64,000 nucleotides of DNA, taken from NCBI GenBank assembly GCA_023386315.1, contig JAEWJZ010000010.1:186001-250000 (forward strand), in the 5' to 3' direction. The stretch is from Bacillota bacterium (lineage in GTDB: Bacteria; Bacillota; Clostridia; Lachnospirales; Lachnospiraceae). Shown here one piece after another: positions 54,756 to 63,750 of the stretch. The stretch's first letter is position 1; each line of letters begins with the position of its first letter. Made by a program: the position numbers and the translations under genes. The notes under the pieces were generated by a model. That model was not told where the DNA came from. It saw only the letters and a program-made list of their open reading frames with translations, and made no database searches.

Positions 54756-57194
54756 TTACTTTACTTCAAATATATCCTCTGCATAATTCACGGATGCCAT
54801 GGCATCCCTGCAATACTGGTCTGCACCGATTGTCATGGCATACTCTTTTGTAAGAACAGCACCCCCAACCATAACCTTCACAAAAGGTGCCTCTTTTCTT
54901 AACTGCCTGATCGTCTCTTCCATGCTTGGAACCGTGGTGGTCATGAGGGCGCTTAATCCCACCAGCTTTACATTCCGTTCCATGGCTGTCTTTACAATGG
55001 TTTCAGGGGGAACATCCTTACCAAGATCCAGCACTTCATAGCTGTAATTTTCCAAAAGCACCTTTACAATGTTTTTCCCGATATCGTGGATATCGCCCTT
55101 CACGGTAGCAAGAATCACCGTTCCCTTTTTCTTTTCCTCTGCACCGCTTTGGGCCAGTCTCTCCTTAATGACCTCAAAAGCCGCTTTTGCAGCCTCCGCA
55201 CTCATAAGAAGCTGGGGAAGAAATACCGTTCCCTTTTCAAAGCCTTTCCCAACCTCATTCAGGGCAGGAATCATCTCTTCATTAATGATTGCAAGAGGCT
55301 CGCTGTTTAGAAGCAGCTCAGATACTGCCGAATAAGCCCTGTCTTTCAATCCTTTTTTTATACTCTCCCGCAGGGACAAATCTTTTGTGCCATCTGCTGC
55401 AGCCTTCTGATCCCCGGCCTGTCTTTTCACCTCACCAAGAACAGCCACATTTCCGCTGTAGATGCTGATATAATTGCTGCACTGGGGATCTAAGTCGGCA
55501 AGAACACGGTAGCTGTAATAGGAACGCATCATCGCCTCTGAATTGGGATTTATAATAGCGGCATTTAATCCGTTTTGCAAAGCCATGGTAAAAAATGCGG
55601 CATTTACAATCTCTCTTTGAGGCAGACCGAAGGAAATATTGGATACCCCAAGTATGGTTTTCCCCCCTAACTCATCCCGTACCCGCCTTACAGTCTCAAG
55701 AGTTGTAATGGCTCCTTTGCTGTCAGAGCTGACTGTCATGCATAATGCGTCAATGATAATGTCCTCTTTTCCGATTCCATATCCGGCTGCCGTGTCATAA
55801 ATTTTTTTCGAAACGGCAATTCTTCCCTCAGGAGTCTCCGGAATCCCATCCTCATCAAGAGCCAGAGCCACCACAACTCCACCGTACCGCTTCACAAGCG
55901 GGAAAATGGCTTCCATTACCTCTTTCTTTCCATTGACGGAATTGATGAGGGGCTTTCCGTTATAGATTCTCATGGCACGTTCCATGGCGGTCATATTGGA
56001 GGTATCAATCTGTAAAGGCAGATCAATGATACTTTGCAGTTCTTTCACCACTTCAGTCATCATTGATGGCTCATCAATCTCAGGAAGTCCCACATTTACA
56101 TCCAGAACATGAGCCCCATTATCCTGCTGAAGAACGCCCTCTTTCAAAATATACTCCAGGTTATGATCCTTCAATGCCTGCTTAAACTTTGACTTGCCCG
56201 TAGGATTAATCCGTTCTCCAATGATAACCGGATCCTTATCTATGACAACCGCCTGCGCATAGGAAGAAATGACCGTCCGGTTCTTTTTCTTTGGAAGCCT
56301 GACCGGATTATCCCTGCATAAAGCAACCATCTTTTGAATATGCTCCGGCGTCGTTCCGCAGCAGCCTCCGATGATGCAGGCTCCTGCATCTGCAATTTCC
56401 TTCATCACTCTGGCAAATTCATCTGCATCGATATCATAAACTGTCTTTCCGCCTTCACTCCTTGGAAGACCGGCATTGGGGTTTACGATGACCGGAAGGG
56501 AAACCACCTTCATGATGTCCTGTAAAATACCCTTCATCTGAACAGGACCAAGACCGCAGTTAATTCCCAGGGCATCCACTCCCAGACCTTCTAAAAGAGC
56601 CACTGTGGACTCCACGTTTCCGCCGGTCAGAAGCTTTCCTTTCTCATCAAAGATCATTGTCACAAATACAGGAAGGCTGCTGTTTTCTTTTGCAGCCAGA
56701 ACCGCTGCCTTTGCTTCATAGCTGTCGCTCATGGTTTCAATGAGAATGAGATCTGCGCCTTCCCTCTCCCCGATTCTTACCACCTGGGAAAACAGTTCAT
56801 AGGCATCTTCAAAATCAAGATCTCCCAAAGGCTTTAGAAGCTTGCCGGTAGGACCGATATCAAGAGCAACTGCTCCCTTTTTACTTCCCTCCCGATAAGC
56901 GGCAGTATTCACCGCCTCTTTTGCATTCTTCATGGCAGCAGTTACAATCTGCTCTAAATCAAATTCCTTATCCTGATTATATTTTAAACCATTTGCACCA
57001 AACGTATTGGTTTTAATTATATCCGCACCGGCTTCCAGATAATCTCTGTGAAGCTTCACGATTAAATCGGAATGCGTTACATTCCATGTTTCCGGCAGTT
57101 CACCAGGTTTTAAGCCGTTGGCCTGTAAAAGGCTGCCCATTCCGCCGTCAAAAAATAGGATTCTATTTTTAAGTTCTTCTAAAATCGCTGTCAT
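54756..57194 (-). CDS. metH: Cobalamin-dependent methionine synthase without activation domain
   Basis: Transfers the methyl group of methyl-tetrahydrofolate to homocysteine through methylcobalamin. Domains: homocysteine-binding barrel with zinc ligands Cys213 (GINCGLGP) and Cys278-Cys279 (GGCCGTTPEH); pterin-binding barrel from about residue 315 (IIGERINPTGKSKFK, ISFGLPQR); cap; and a B12 domain with the His ligand motif Asp701-x-His703-x-x-Gly706 (GDIHDIGKNI). The chain ends at residue 812, so the SAM-binding reactivation domain of long MetH (about 1,230 residues) is absent; it is encoded by the previous gene. The start ATG 57194 follows GGAGG. Confidence 0.95.
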   Translation of the reverse strand: MTAILEELKNRILFFDGGMGSLLQANGLKPGELPETWNVTHSDLIVKLHRDYLEAGADIIKTNTFGANGLKYNQDKEFDLEQIVTAAMKNAKEAVNTAAYREGSKKGAVALDIGPTGKLLKPLGDLDFEDAYELFSQVVRIGEREGADLILIETMSDSYEAKAAVLAAKENSSLPVFVTMIFDEKGKLLTGGNVESTVALLEGLGVDALGINCGLGPVQMKGILQDIMKVVSLPVIVNPNAGLPRSEGGKTVYDIDADEFARVMKEIADAGACIIGGCCGTTPEHIQKMVALCRDNPVRLPKKKNRTVISSYAQAVVIDKDPVIIGERINPTGKSKFKQALKDHNLEYILKEGVLQQDNGAHVLDVNVGLPEIDEPSMMTEVVKELQSIIDLPLQIDTSNMTAMERAMRIYNGKPLINSVNGKKEVMEAIFPLVKRYGGVVVALALDEDGIPETPEGRIAVSKKIYDTAAGYGIGKEDIIIDALCMTVSSDSKGAITTLETVRRVRDELGGKTILGVSNISFGLPQREIVNAAFFTMALQNGLNAAIINPNSEAMMRSYYSYRVLADLDPQCSNYISIYSGNVAVLGEVKRQAGDQKAAADGTKDLSLRESIKKGLKDRAYSAVSELLLNSEPLAIINEEMIPALNEVGKGFEKGTVFLPQLLMSAEAAKAAFEVIKERLAQSGAEEKKKGTVILATVKGDIHDIGKNIVKVLLENYSYEVLDLGKDVPPETIVKTAMERNVKLVGLSALMTTTVPSMEETIRQLRKEAPFVKVMVGGAVLTKEYAMTIGADQYCRDAMASVNYAEDIFEVK

Positions 57195-57221
57195 ACATTC
57201 CTCCATCTGCATTCAGTTTCT

Positions 57222-57866
57222 TTACTGTCTCCGGTATGCACAGTCCAATTTCTCGCAGGATTCGCACCCCTTTATCTCACACCGGTAAGGCTTTTTGCTG
57301 ACTCCCATAACTGCCGTCACGGATTTGGAGGGAGTCATAAGCAGGCTTTCCGTAAGCATAATGCCGATCCGCTTGGGTGTTTCCAAAACGGTTGTAATTT
57401 CCTTTTGACATTCCAATGAAAAATCACCGTAGCCCGGACTGAATCTGGGTCTTAAATAGAGTCCTTTTGCCTCATATTCCTGTTTCAGCTTACGGTTCTC
57501 CCCGTCGCAGTATTCTTCAATCACCGCAGCGGCAGCAGCCTGCATGATGACTGCCTTGCTCATCTGAAGCCTGGTGTATTTGTGAAGCAGCACATCCACA
57601 CCCGTTCCCAGTGTAGCCGCAAATAATATGACTTCTTCACAATCAGCCAGATTCTTGCTTAAATTCCGGCTTCTTGTGCGGAAAACCGTAAAATCAATCT
57701 CATTTTCAGGCAGCAGTGTTAAGGGATATGACCTGTAAATGCTTTTCGGTGATGCAGCAGCCAGAAGTTCTTCCAGGGCTTCTTCGATCAATGCACTTAC
57801 CTGTTCATCGCCTTCCTTATTGCCATATCCTAAATATCTGAGAATCTCCTTCCGGCTAATCTCCAT
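57222..57866 (-). CDS. Methionine synthase activation domain protein (separate subunit)
   Basis: A 214-residue protein corresponding to the vitamin B12-dependent methionine synthase activation domain: RSRNLSKNLADCEEVILFAAT, then YLRPRFSPGYGDFSLECQ, which holds the SAM-binding R-x-S-P-G-Y. The C-terminus CEIKGCESCEKLDCAYR is Cys-rich and could hold a metal or cluster. It should restore inactive cob(II)alamin on MetH using SAM and an electron donor. It is placed between metF and metH, 27 bp before metH. Confidence 0.9.
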   Translation of the reverse strand: MEISRKEILRYLGYGNKEGDEQVSALIEEALEELLAAASPKSIYRSYPLTLLPENEIDFTVFRTRSRNLSKNLADCEEVILFAATLGTGVDVLLHKYTRLQMSKAVIMQAAAAAVIEEYCDGENRKLKQEYEAKGLYLRPRFSPGYGDFSLECQKEITTVLETPKRIGIMLTESLLMTPSKSVTAVMGVSKKPYRCEIKGCESCEKLDCAYRRQ

Positions 57867-57896
57867 TTATATCCCTCCGATTTCTCCTGTTAAAAC

Positions 57897-57925
57897 AGGT
57901 CCGCTCTTTTCAGAAACGGACCTGC
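57897..57925 (-). terminator. Hairpin between metF and the activation-domain gene
   Basis: Minus-strand CAGGTCCG (57925-57918), 13-base loop, CGGACCTG (57904-57897), then TTTTAAC. The T-run is short, so it may act as a partial terminator or a processing site that adjusts metF against metH expression. Confidence 0.6.
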
Positions 57926-57936
57926 TGCTCCACGGA

Positions 57937-58794
57937 TTACAGTATCTCCGAAAGATTTTCCTTGATCTTTAAGGCTACATCCGGCTTATTCATGGAATAA
58001 ACATGGATGGCATTGACACCGTTAGCAATTAAATCAATGATCTGCTCCGTTGCATAAGCGATTCCCGCCTGCTTCATAGCTGCCGGATTCTCTCCGAACC
58101 GGTCAACGATGGCCTTAAAACGGGTGGGCAGATAGGTTCCGGAAAGCTGACAGCTTCGTATGATCTGCTTTACATTGGTTACAGGCATTATTCCTGCAAC
58201 GACCGGGACTGTAATTCCCTTTTCCCGTATACGGTATAAGTAATTATATAAGATATTATTATCGAAAAACATCTGCGTGGTAACAAAATCACAGCCTGCT
58301 TCCACCTTCTGCTTTAAATAATCCATATCAATGGTTTTGTTTGCCGACTCCACATGGCCTTCCGGATAACAGGCAGCTCCAATACAGAAATCTCCGGTTT
58401 CCTTGATTTCCCGGATCAGCTCTGATGCATAGTTGTATTCCCGTTTATCCGGTGCATCAGGGGGGATATCTCCTCTTAATGCCAGTACGTTTTCTATGCC
58501 TGCATCCTTTAGCTCACTCAGCACCTGACGCACCTTTTCTTTGGTTGAAGATACACAGGTTAAATGGGCCAGAGCAGTCACATGATACTCATGATGGAGC
58601 GCGGAAGCGATATCCACGGTATACTTACTGGTTCCTCCGCCTGCGCCGTATGTGACGCTCATAAAGGCGGGATTAAGTTTTGCTATCTCAGCAGCAGCCT
58701 TTTCAACAGAATCATACTTATCCTCTGTCTTGGGCGGAAACACTTCAAAAGATAAGGTCGGCTTTCCCTGGCTCAATATATCTGTAATCTTCAT
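57937..58794 (-). CDS. metF: 5,10-methylenetetrahydrofolate reductase
   Basis: Produces methyl-tetrahydrofolate for MetH. Flavin-dependent barrel: PTLSFEVFPPKTEDKYDSVE at the N-terminus, FMSVTYGAGGGTSKYTVDIA, LALRGDIPPD and CDFVTTQMFFDN, which are all diagnostic. The 285-residue length is typical for bacterial MetF. It is the first gene of the metF - activation domain - metH run, an arrangement that puts the methyl donor, the enzyme and its reactivase together. Confidence 0.96.
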   Translation of the reverse strand: MKITDILSQGKPTLSFEVFPPKTEDKYDSVEKAAAEIAKLNPAFMSVTYGAGGGTSKYTVDIASALHHEYHVTALAHLTCVSSTKEKVRQVLSELKDAGIENVLALRGDIPPDAPDKREYNYASELIREIKETGDFCIGAACYPEGHVESANKTIDMDYLKQKVEAGCDFVTTQMFFDNNILYNYLYRIREKGITVPVVAGIMPVTNVKQIIRSCQLSGTYLPTRFKAIVDRFGENPAAMKQAGIAYATEQIIDLIANGVNAIHVYSMNKPDVALKIKENLSEIL

Positions 58795-58879
58795 TCTGTC
58801 AATCTCCTATCCTCTGCTTCTTTTATTTTAACACTTTACCATAAAAAACTTTTTCCCGCAACAAATAGTATTCCTAATT

Positions 58880-59749
58880 TTATTGTCCCGTAAATATCCT
58901 GGCCAGAGGAGAGCCTCCCGGAAGAATTAATGTATTCCCATTTCCCGCAAGAGACGTCTTTGCAGCCTCTAAAGACCGTACAAAGGAATAGAAATCAGAT
59001 CTTTGAGGATCATGATAAGCCTCTGCCATAATTCTCATATATTCCCCTTCTCCCTCGGATGTGATTGAGGCTGCCTTTGCCTGGGCATCAGAAATGCTGA
59101 TAGCAATTTCACGGTCTGTTGTATTTTGTATCTTTTTTGCCTCTGCCTGGCCTTCAGCCGTAAATGTAGCTGCGATCTTATCACGCTCCGATATCATTCT
59201 TTCATATACAGCTGTTTTGTTGTCTGCCGGAAGGTCCAGACGCTTTGTTTCCACAGCCAGAAGACGAATTCCATACTGTCCCATATTATCACCCACATTT
59301 TCCATGATAGCCTGTGAAAGTTCGCCGTCACGGCTGCTGATCACTTCATTCTGCGCCATACTGCTGATCACATTTTTTACCGAGTTATAGACCACCGTAT
59401 CAATTCTGCTCTCTGCTCCCGCAACGGAAGAATTCAGAGACTGGGCAAATTTCAGCGGATCTTCAATACGCCAGAGCACGTAGCTGTCACTGAGCATTGT
59501 CTTTTTATCCATTGTAATCACATCGGACGCCGCCAGATCATAAATGAGTATCTGCTTTGGAAGAGTATCTGCTGTCTGGATAAATGGTAACTTATAGGAA
59601 ATCCCCGGTGCATCAATGACCCGTTCCACCCTTCCAAACTGCCGGATCAGCTTATATTCGTTTTCATTGGTGACTACCACCGAACCGGAAAGCACCGTTA
59701 CGGCAGCTGCTGCAAGCAGTATCCCTATGGCTGTTTTTATCTTTTTCAT
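58880..59749 (-). CDS. hflC: Band-7/SPFH protein HflC
   Basis: Membrane-anchored partner of HflK. One N-terminal hydrophobic segment (IGILLAAAAVTVLSGSVVVT), the SPFH domain (NEYKLIRQFGRVERVIDAPG, YKLPFIQTADTLPKQI), and a long helical region (ERDKIAATFTAEGQAEAKKI) that forms coiled coil. 289 residues. In other bacteria HflKC forms a cage around the FtsH protease and modulates it. It overlaps the hflK stop by 4 bp (ATGA). Confidence 0.92.
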   Translation of the reverse strand: MKKIKTAIGILLAAAAVTVLSGSVVVTNENEYKLIRQFGRVERVIDAPGISYKLPFIQTADTLPKQILIYDLAASDVITMDKKTMLSDSYVLWRIEDPLKFAQSLNSSVAGAESRIDTVVYNSVKNVISSMAQNEVISSRDGELSQAIMENVGDNMGQYGIRLLAVETKRLDLPADNKTAVYERMISERDKIAATFTAEGQAEAKKIQNTTDREIAISISDAQAKAASITSEGEGEYMRIMAEAYHDPQRSDFYSFVRSLEAAKTSLAGNGNTLILPGGSPLARIFTGQ

Positions 59750-60723
59750 TCCTTATTCTCCTTTTTCTCACTGGTTTCTCCTCCTGTAAAGCTGTCAAGG
59801 GGGAGAATGGTACTGGTCTGGTCCGTACCGTCAATAATCACCTTCATATTTGGAAGAACATCTTCCATCGTTTCATAAAACATCCGTTTTTTGGTCACTT
59901 CCGGATTTTTTATATATTCCTGATACATGGCATTGAATTTCGCCACTTCTGCACTGGCCTCATTAATTCTTTTCGCCTTGGAAGATTCTGCATCCTGGAG
60001 AATTTTATCGGTCTGGGCAGTTGCCTCGGGAAGTTTTTCATTCCGGTACTTATTTGCATTGTTGATCGCTGTTTCTTTCCCCTGCTTGGCTGTTTCCACC
60101 GCCTTAAATGCTTCCATTACCTCTTTTGTCGGCGGTTCTGAATCCTGTATGGTGACATTAATCACGGTAAGCCCCACATTGTGTTCGGCCAGTTTAGCAG
60201 TGATCATCTCCTTCACTTTGGACTGAATCTCGTTTTTTCCATTGGTCAGCACCGAATCCACGTCATAACTGCCGATGACAGTCCGGATACTGCTTCTTGA
60301 TACATTCTGAAGGATTGTCAGCGGATCCTTAGAAGCATATATGGCCTTCACCGGATCAGCGACTTTGTATTCCACAAAAAAATCCACGTTTACAAAATTA
60401 TAATCCTTCGTGATCATCAGGGAATCCTCTTCCCTGCTTTCATTGTTACTTGGATCGTATCCCACAGCAAAGCCCTGTATTGTGGTATTTACCTTATGCA
60501 CATTTTGCACGAACGGGATCTTAAAATGAAGCCCCGGCTCCGCAACCGTTCTGGGAATACCTAAGGTTGTCACTACTGCCTGCTCCTGCTCCTGTACATT
60601 ATAGACAGAGCCAAATGCTATAACAGGAACTGCCACTGCGAGTAAAACCGCCATTCCGGATTTCCGGATCAGCCTTCGGAATTTTTTCAACTGCTCCGTT
60701 CCTTTCGGGTTAACTGTTTCCAT
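59746..60723 (-). CDS. hflK: Band-7/SPFH protein HflK
   Basis: 325 residues: one transmembrane helix (about 22-43, MAVLLAVAVPVIAFGSVYNV), then the SPFH domain (QEQEQAVVTTLGIPRTVAEP, FKIPFVQNVHKVNT) and a charged helical part (KEVMEAFKAVETAKQGKETA). The acidic tail ends EKKENKE. It forms a complex with HflC encoded directly after it. GAGAGGAA lies before the start. The gene is preceded by a consensus promoter, a riboswitch-like leader and a terminator, so its expression is probably controlled by transcription termination, likely by manganese. Confidence 0.92.
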   Translation of the reverse strand: METVNPKGTEQLKKFRRLIRKSGMAVLLAVAVPVIAFGSVYNVQEQEQAVVTTLGIPRTVAEPGLHFKIPFVQNVHKVNTTIQGFAVGYDPSNNESREEDSLMITKDYNFVNVDFFVEYKVADPVKAIYASKDPLTILQNVSRSSIRTVIGSYDVDSVLTNGKNEIQSKVKEMITAKLAEHNVGLTVINVTIQDSEPPTKEVMEAFKAVETAKQGKETAINNANKYRNEKLPEATAQTDKILQDAESSKAKRINEASAEVAKFNAMYQEYIKNPEVTKKRMFYETMEDVLPNMKVIIDGTDQTSTILPLDSFTGGETSEKKENKE

Positions 60724-60770
60724 AATTTAATTCCTCTCTTTCTTTTCTGTATGTTTTCGCAAAAAGAGTA

Positions 60771-60815
60771 TAAAAAAAGACCTTTGCGGATACCATACGG
60801 TATCTGTAAAAGTCT
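60771..60815 (-). terminator. Leader terminator of hflKC (expression platform)
   Basis: Minus-strand AAGACTTTTACAGATACC (60815-60798) pairs with GGTATCCGCAAAGGTCTT (60794-60777, a few mismatches) around a GTAT loop and is followed by seven Ts. Its 5' arm contains CTTTT (60812-60808), which also forms the closing stem of the aptamer, so the two structures exclude each other. Confidence 0.88.
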
Positions 60816-60900
60816 TGTCATTTCATAAGTATGCGGATAAATCTCTTTATCGTTCTGACGCACGCTTATCCACCTTACGGTGGAAGCTACTCCCTTTTGC
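60808..60900 (-). ncRNA. yybP-ykoY-type (Mn2+) riboswitch upstream of hflKC
   Basis: Read on the minus strand from 60900: the closing stem AAAAG (60898-60894) pairs with CTTTT (60812-60808). It is followed by the conserved loop GGGAGTAGC. A first hairpin TCCACC-GTAA-GGTGGA comes next. The second arm is ATAAG...CTTAT, then GTGCG...CGCAT, with the internal-loop sequence CGTCAGAA, capped by GATAAA-GAGA-TTTATC. The 3' side reads GACAAGACTTTT. The two-arm layout with GGGAGUAGC and CGUCA loops and the GCAAGACYUUU-like end are the yybP-ykoY consensus, known to sense Mn2+ and usually to switch expression on. Confidence 0.83.
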
Positions 60901-60910
60901 GATTGAAATA

Positions 60911-60939
60911 ATTATATCAGATCGGTTATTTTCTGTCAA
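60911..60939 (-). promoter_or_regulatory. Perfect-consensus promoter of the hflKC operon
   Basis: Minus-strand TTGACA (60939-60934), exactly 17 bp, TATAAT (60916-60911), with TG two bases upstream of the -10. The start point is expected near 60904, a few bases before the aptamer. Such a strong promoter is typical where control occurs after initiation. Confidence 0.9.
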
Positions 60940-60955
60940 TAGCGGGTTTCTGCTG

Positions 60956-61897
60956 TTACGTTTCCTGATTTTTTACAGCTTCCGGATTGTTATAGGATAC
61001 ATAAATCTGGATCCGGTCCTCATAGATATATAGATTGACATCAAAGATTCCTTCCAGGATATAGGCCCCTTCCTGCTGGTTCAGCCTTGACTTTGCCTGT
61101 TCCATAATCGCGGGAATGCTGCTTTGCTCTGTCTGAATTTTGCAGGCCGCCTCTGTAAGCATCAGAAACTGTTCTAAATACGCCAAAGAAGCTTCCGGGT
61201 TCTCCAGATAGGACACATACCGGTGCAGTTCTCCGGTTGCGGTATCATAGTTAATGTCCACATACTCATACTCTTCCTCATCGGAACTTTCCCCATCGGC
61301 TGTATTCGGTATTAAATAAACGCTTTCCACTGTCTCATAATAAGTGACCGGGCCGCTGTCCTCATTCATCTCATAGTTATCAGAATAGGTCTCATTAGAA
61401 CTGATCTGATAGCCATAATCGCCTTTTTCCAGAAACTGGGCCATGGAATCCGCAATACCTCTTCCATCGGCTTCGAAATGATCGAACCCGCTGCATCGTT
61501 CCCCTGCTGCAATTACTTCTGTTTCATCCAGATCACGATACCCATAATCGTCGTATCCTGTTGCTGTCTCATAGTCATCCTCATCAAAAGCGACGGAATA
61601 AACAGCACAGCTGAAAATGACCCCCGCCATAATGACAATTGCAAAAGCCAAAATCAAAATAAACAGGAGTGTATTTGATTGTCTTTTACCAGTTACGGAA
61701 GGATTGGCCGCCGGCTGATTTACAGTCAGTCTGCCAGCCTGAGGCAGCCCTGCCGGCATAGCCTGCTGGTTTCTCTTTTCATTTAACAAATAATTCACTT
61801 CCCAGCTTATAGGCTTTTTCACCACCCGCCTGCACCTGGGGCAATAATTCACCTCGTTAACCGGAAGATCACAGACCGGACAAATCTTTTTCACCAT
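60956..61897 (-). CDS. Zinc-ribbon, single-pass membrane protein of unknown function
   Basis: 313 residues. The N-terminus KKICPVCDLPVNEVNYCPRC is a zinc ribbon (two CxxC pairs). A Pro/Gln-rich linker is followed by one transmembrane helix (about 77-100, LLFILILAFAIVIMAGVIFS) and a large acidic outer domain rich in Asp, Glu and Tyr (DEDDYETATGYDDYGY). The topology suggests a cytoplasmic zinc ribbon and an extracellular acidic domain. I do not recognise the outer domain. It lies between a small unknown gene and hflK; the hflKC promoter starts just after its stop. Confidence 0.7.
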   Translation of the reverse strand: MVKKICPVCDLPVNEVNYCPRCRRVVKKPISWEVNYLLNEKRNQQAMPAGLPQAGRLTVNQPAANPSVTGKRQSNTLLFILILAFAIVIMAGVIFSCAVYSVAFDEDDYETATGYDDYGYRDLDETEVIAAGERCSGFDHFEADGRGIADSMAQFLEKGDYGYQISSNETYSDNYEMNEDSGPVTYYETVESVYLIPNTADGESSDEEEYEYVDINYDTATGELHRYVSYLENPEASLAYLEQFLMLTEAACKIQTEQSSIPAIMEQAKSRLNQQEGAYILEGIFDVNLYIYEDRIQIYVSYNNPEAVKNQET

Positions 61898-61915
61898 CTT
61901 TTGTTTTCCCCTTCT

Positions 61916-62242
61916 TTAACCCAGTACCAGATGAGCCACTGCGATCTCATCATCCTCCCTGAAGCCCTGTGCACAAACCTGGATATCATAAACATATTTT
62001 TCATTCAGGCCTGTGGTTTCAGCTATTTTTTCAATACTCATTCCATCTTTTGCCAGTGACAGTACTGTATGAACATCTTTTATGGTCTTACTTAATAGTT
62101 CGTCAGACTGGGGGGGATTCATAAGCGTATTTTCCCCTAAATCCTGTTCCGTGATAAAATCTTCCAGAGAAAGCTTCTTTTCATTCTCCTGTTCCGTATA
62201 ATAATCGTCAGAAAGCTCCCAGTCTTTTTCATCCTTTAACAT
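61916..62242 (-). CDS. Small acidic protein with C-terminal helix-turn-helix-like segment, unknown function
   Basis: 108 residues from the ATG at 62242 (AAAGGAG upstream). The N-terminal half is very acidic (KDEKDWELSDDYYTEQENEK). The second half, LAKDGMSIEKIAETTGLNEKYVYDI, resembles a helix-turn-helix of the type found in small Clostridia regulators, but no family is recognised. It follows the ftsZ terminator and precedes the zinc-ribbon gene by 18 bp. Confidence 0.6.
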   Translation of the reverse strand: MLKDEKDWELSDDYYTEQENEKKLSLEDFITEQDLGENTLMNPPQSDELLSKTIKDVHTVLSLAKDGMSIEKIAETTGLNEKYVYDIQVCAQGFREDDEIAVAHLVLG

Positions 62243-62256
62243 GATGTTTCTCCTTT

Positions 62257-62288
62257 CAAAAACAGGCAGGTTCACGGGAACCTGCCTG
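62257..62288 (-). terminator. ftsZ terminator
   Basis: Minus-strand CAGGCAGGTTC-CCGT-GAACCTGCCTG (62288-62263, one loop base offset) followed by TTTTTG, 12 bp after the ftsZ stop and just upstream of the next gene's ribosome binding site. Confidence 0.9.
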
Positions 62289-62300
62289 ATATGTATGTAT

Positions 62301-63632
62301 TTATCTTTTATTTCTTAAAAAGTCAGGAATGTTAATCTGTACTTCTTTGTTAACAGTCGGACGATAAGGCTGGCCATTCCCCTGAGGTGCACTCTGCTGT
62401 GTATTCTGTGGAGTTCCCTGTCCGTAGTTTGGCTGCTTGTTATAATTGGGATTGTTGTAATTCGGACTGCCGTAATTACCGCCGTTATTCTGGTTATTGG
62501 GATAAGCCTGTCCGGAATAATTATTGGCATTGCCATAATTCTGGTTAAAGTTCTGGTTGTATCCGGGAGTTGCTGCTGCGGTCGCTGCTGCTTCCTGGCT
62601 GCCGGCCTGCTGTGCTGCTTTCGGCTGTTTATAGTTTGGGTTGGAGAAATTAGTCATAACCTTGGATACAGGTGTCTCATTCTGCATATCAAGTCCGGTT
62701 GCAATGACAGTAATGCTTGCTTCATCCTGGGCATTCTCATCATACATGGCACCGAAAATAATATTCGCGTCGTCTCCTGCCATCTCCTGAACATAGCTGG
62801 CTGCTTCATTGGCCTCGATCAGGCTGATATCTCCGGAGATATTAATGATCACATGAGTTGCACCTTCTATGGTTGTCTCAAGAAGCGGGCTGGATACTGC
62901 CTGTTTCACTGCCTCTAAAGCCTTTTCATCGCCCTTAGCACGGCCGATACCAATGTGAGCAATGCCTTTATCGGTCATAACGGTCTGAACATCAGCAAAA
63001 TCCAGATTAATCAGTCCTGGTACATTAATTAAATCTGTAATTCCCTGAACTGCCTGCTGAAGTACTTCATCAGCCTTTTTTAAAGCATCAGGCATGGTGG
63101 TGCGCCTGTCCACGATTTCAAGAAGACGGTCGTTAGGGATTACAATCAGCGTATCTACACTTTCCTTTAAACGCTCAATACCGGAAACTGCATTGGACAT
63201 ACGTGTTTTGGCTTCAAAACGGAAAGGCTTTGTTACAACACCAACAGTTAAGATTCCCATATCCTTTGCAATCTTAGCCACAACGGGAGCCGCACCGGTT
63301 CCTGTTCCGCCTCCCATACCGCATGTAACGAATACCATATCGGCACCCTTCATGACCTGAGCCAGCTCGTCCGCATTCTCTTCCGCTGCCTTTTCGCCAA
63401 TTTCAGGTTTTGCACCTGCACCAAGTCCCTTGGTCAGCTTCTCACCGATCTGCATGGCTGTGGGAGCCTTGCAAAACTGCAACGCCTGCTTGTCCGTATT
63501 GATTCCAAGAAATTCCACACCAGCTATATTCTCATCAATCATGCGGTTAACCGCATTGTTTCCGGCACCGCCTACACCGATTACCAGAATTCTTGCAGCG
63601 TTATCCGCCTCATTTATTTTAATCTCTAACAA
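62301..63632 (-). CDS. ftsZ: Cell division GTPase FtsZ
   Basis: Tubulin-like GTPase that forms the division ring. The nucleotide loop is [15 protein letters not shown] (residues 17-31), the tubulin signature [10 protein letters not shown] lies at 107-116, and the catalytic loop [11 protein letters not shown] follows near residue 208. After residue 320 a low-complexity Asn/Gln/Tyr/Pro-rich linker ([20 protein letters not shown]) leads to the conserved C-terminal peptide IPDFLRNKR, which binds FtsA, SepF or EzrA-type partners. 443 residues. Upstream is an ftsQ-like gene, as in the dcw cluster; ftsA is not in between. Confidence 0.97.
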   Translation of the reverse strand: MLEIKINEADNAARILVIGVGGAGNNAVNRMIDENIAGVEFLGINTDKQALQFCKAPTAMQIGEKLTKGLGAGAKPEIGEKAAEENADELAQVMKGADMVFVTCGMGGGTGTGAAPVVAKIAKDMGILTVGVVTKPFRFEAKTRMSNAVSGIERLKESVDTLIVIPNDRLLEIVDRRTTMPDALKKADEVLQQAVQGITDLINVPGLINLDFADVQTVMTDKGIAHIGIGRAKGDEKALEAVKQAVSSPLLETTIEGATHVIINISGDISLIEANEAASYVQEMAGDDANIIFGAMYDENAQDEASITVIATGLDMQNETPVSKVMTNFSNPNYKQPKAAQQAGSQEAAATAAATPGYNQNFNQNYGNANNYSGQAYPNNQNNGGNYGSPNYNNPNYNKQPNYGQGTPQNTQQSAPQGNGQPYRPTVNKEVQINIPDFLRNKR

Positions 63633-63750
63633 GATTATATCCTCCTTTAACCATATACAGCTTACTGTATAAACCTATTTAATATAATATTTTATTTTGT
63701 AAAAAATATCAACCATTTTTTTTACAAAATTCCAAGCAAATTATGTAAAT

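Noticed and set aside
62330..62620. Repetitive A/T/G-rich sequence near the end of ftsZ
   Set aside because: It is the Asn/Gln/Tyr-rich linker of FtsZ before the IPDFLRNKR tail, a common low-complexity feature.
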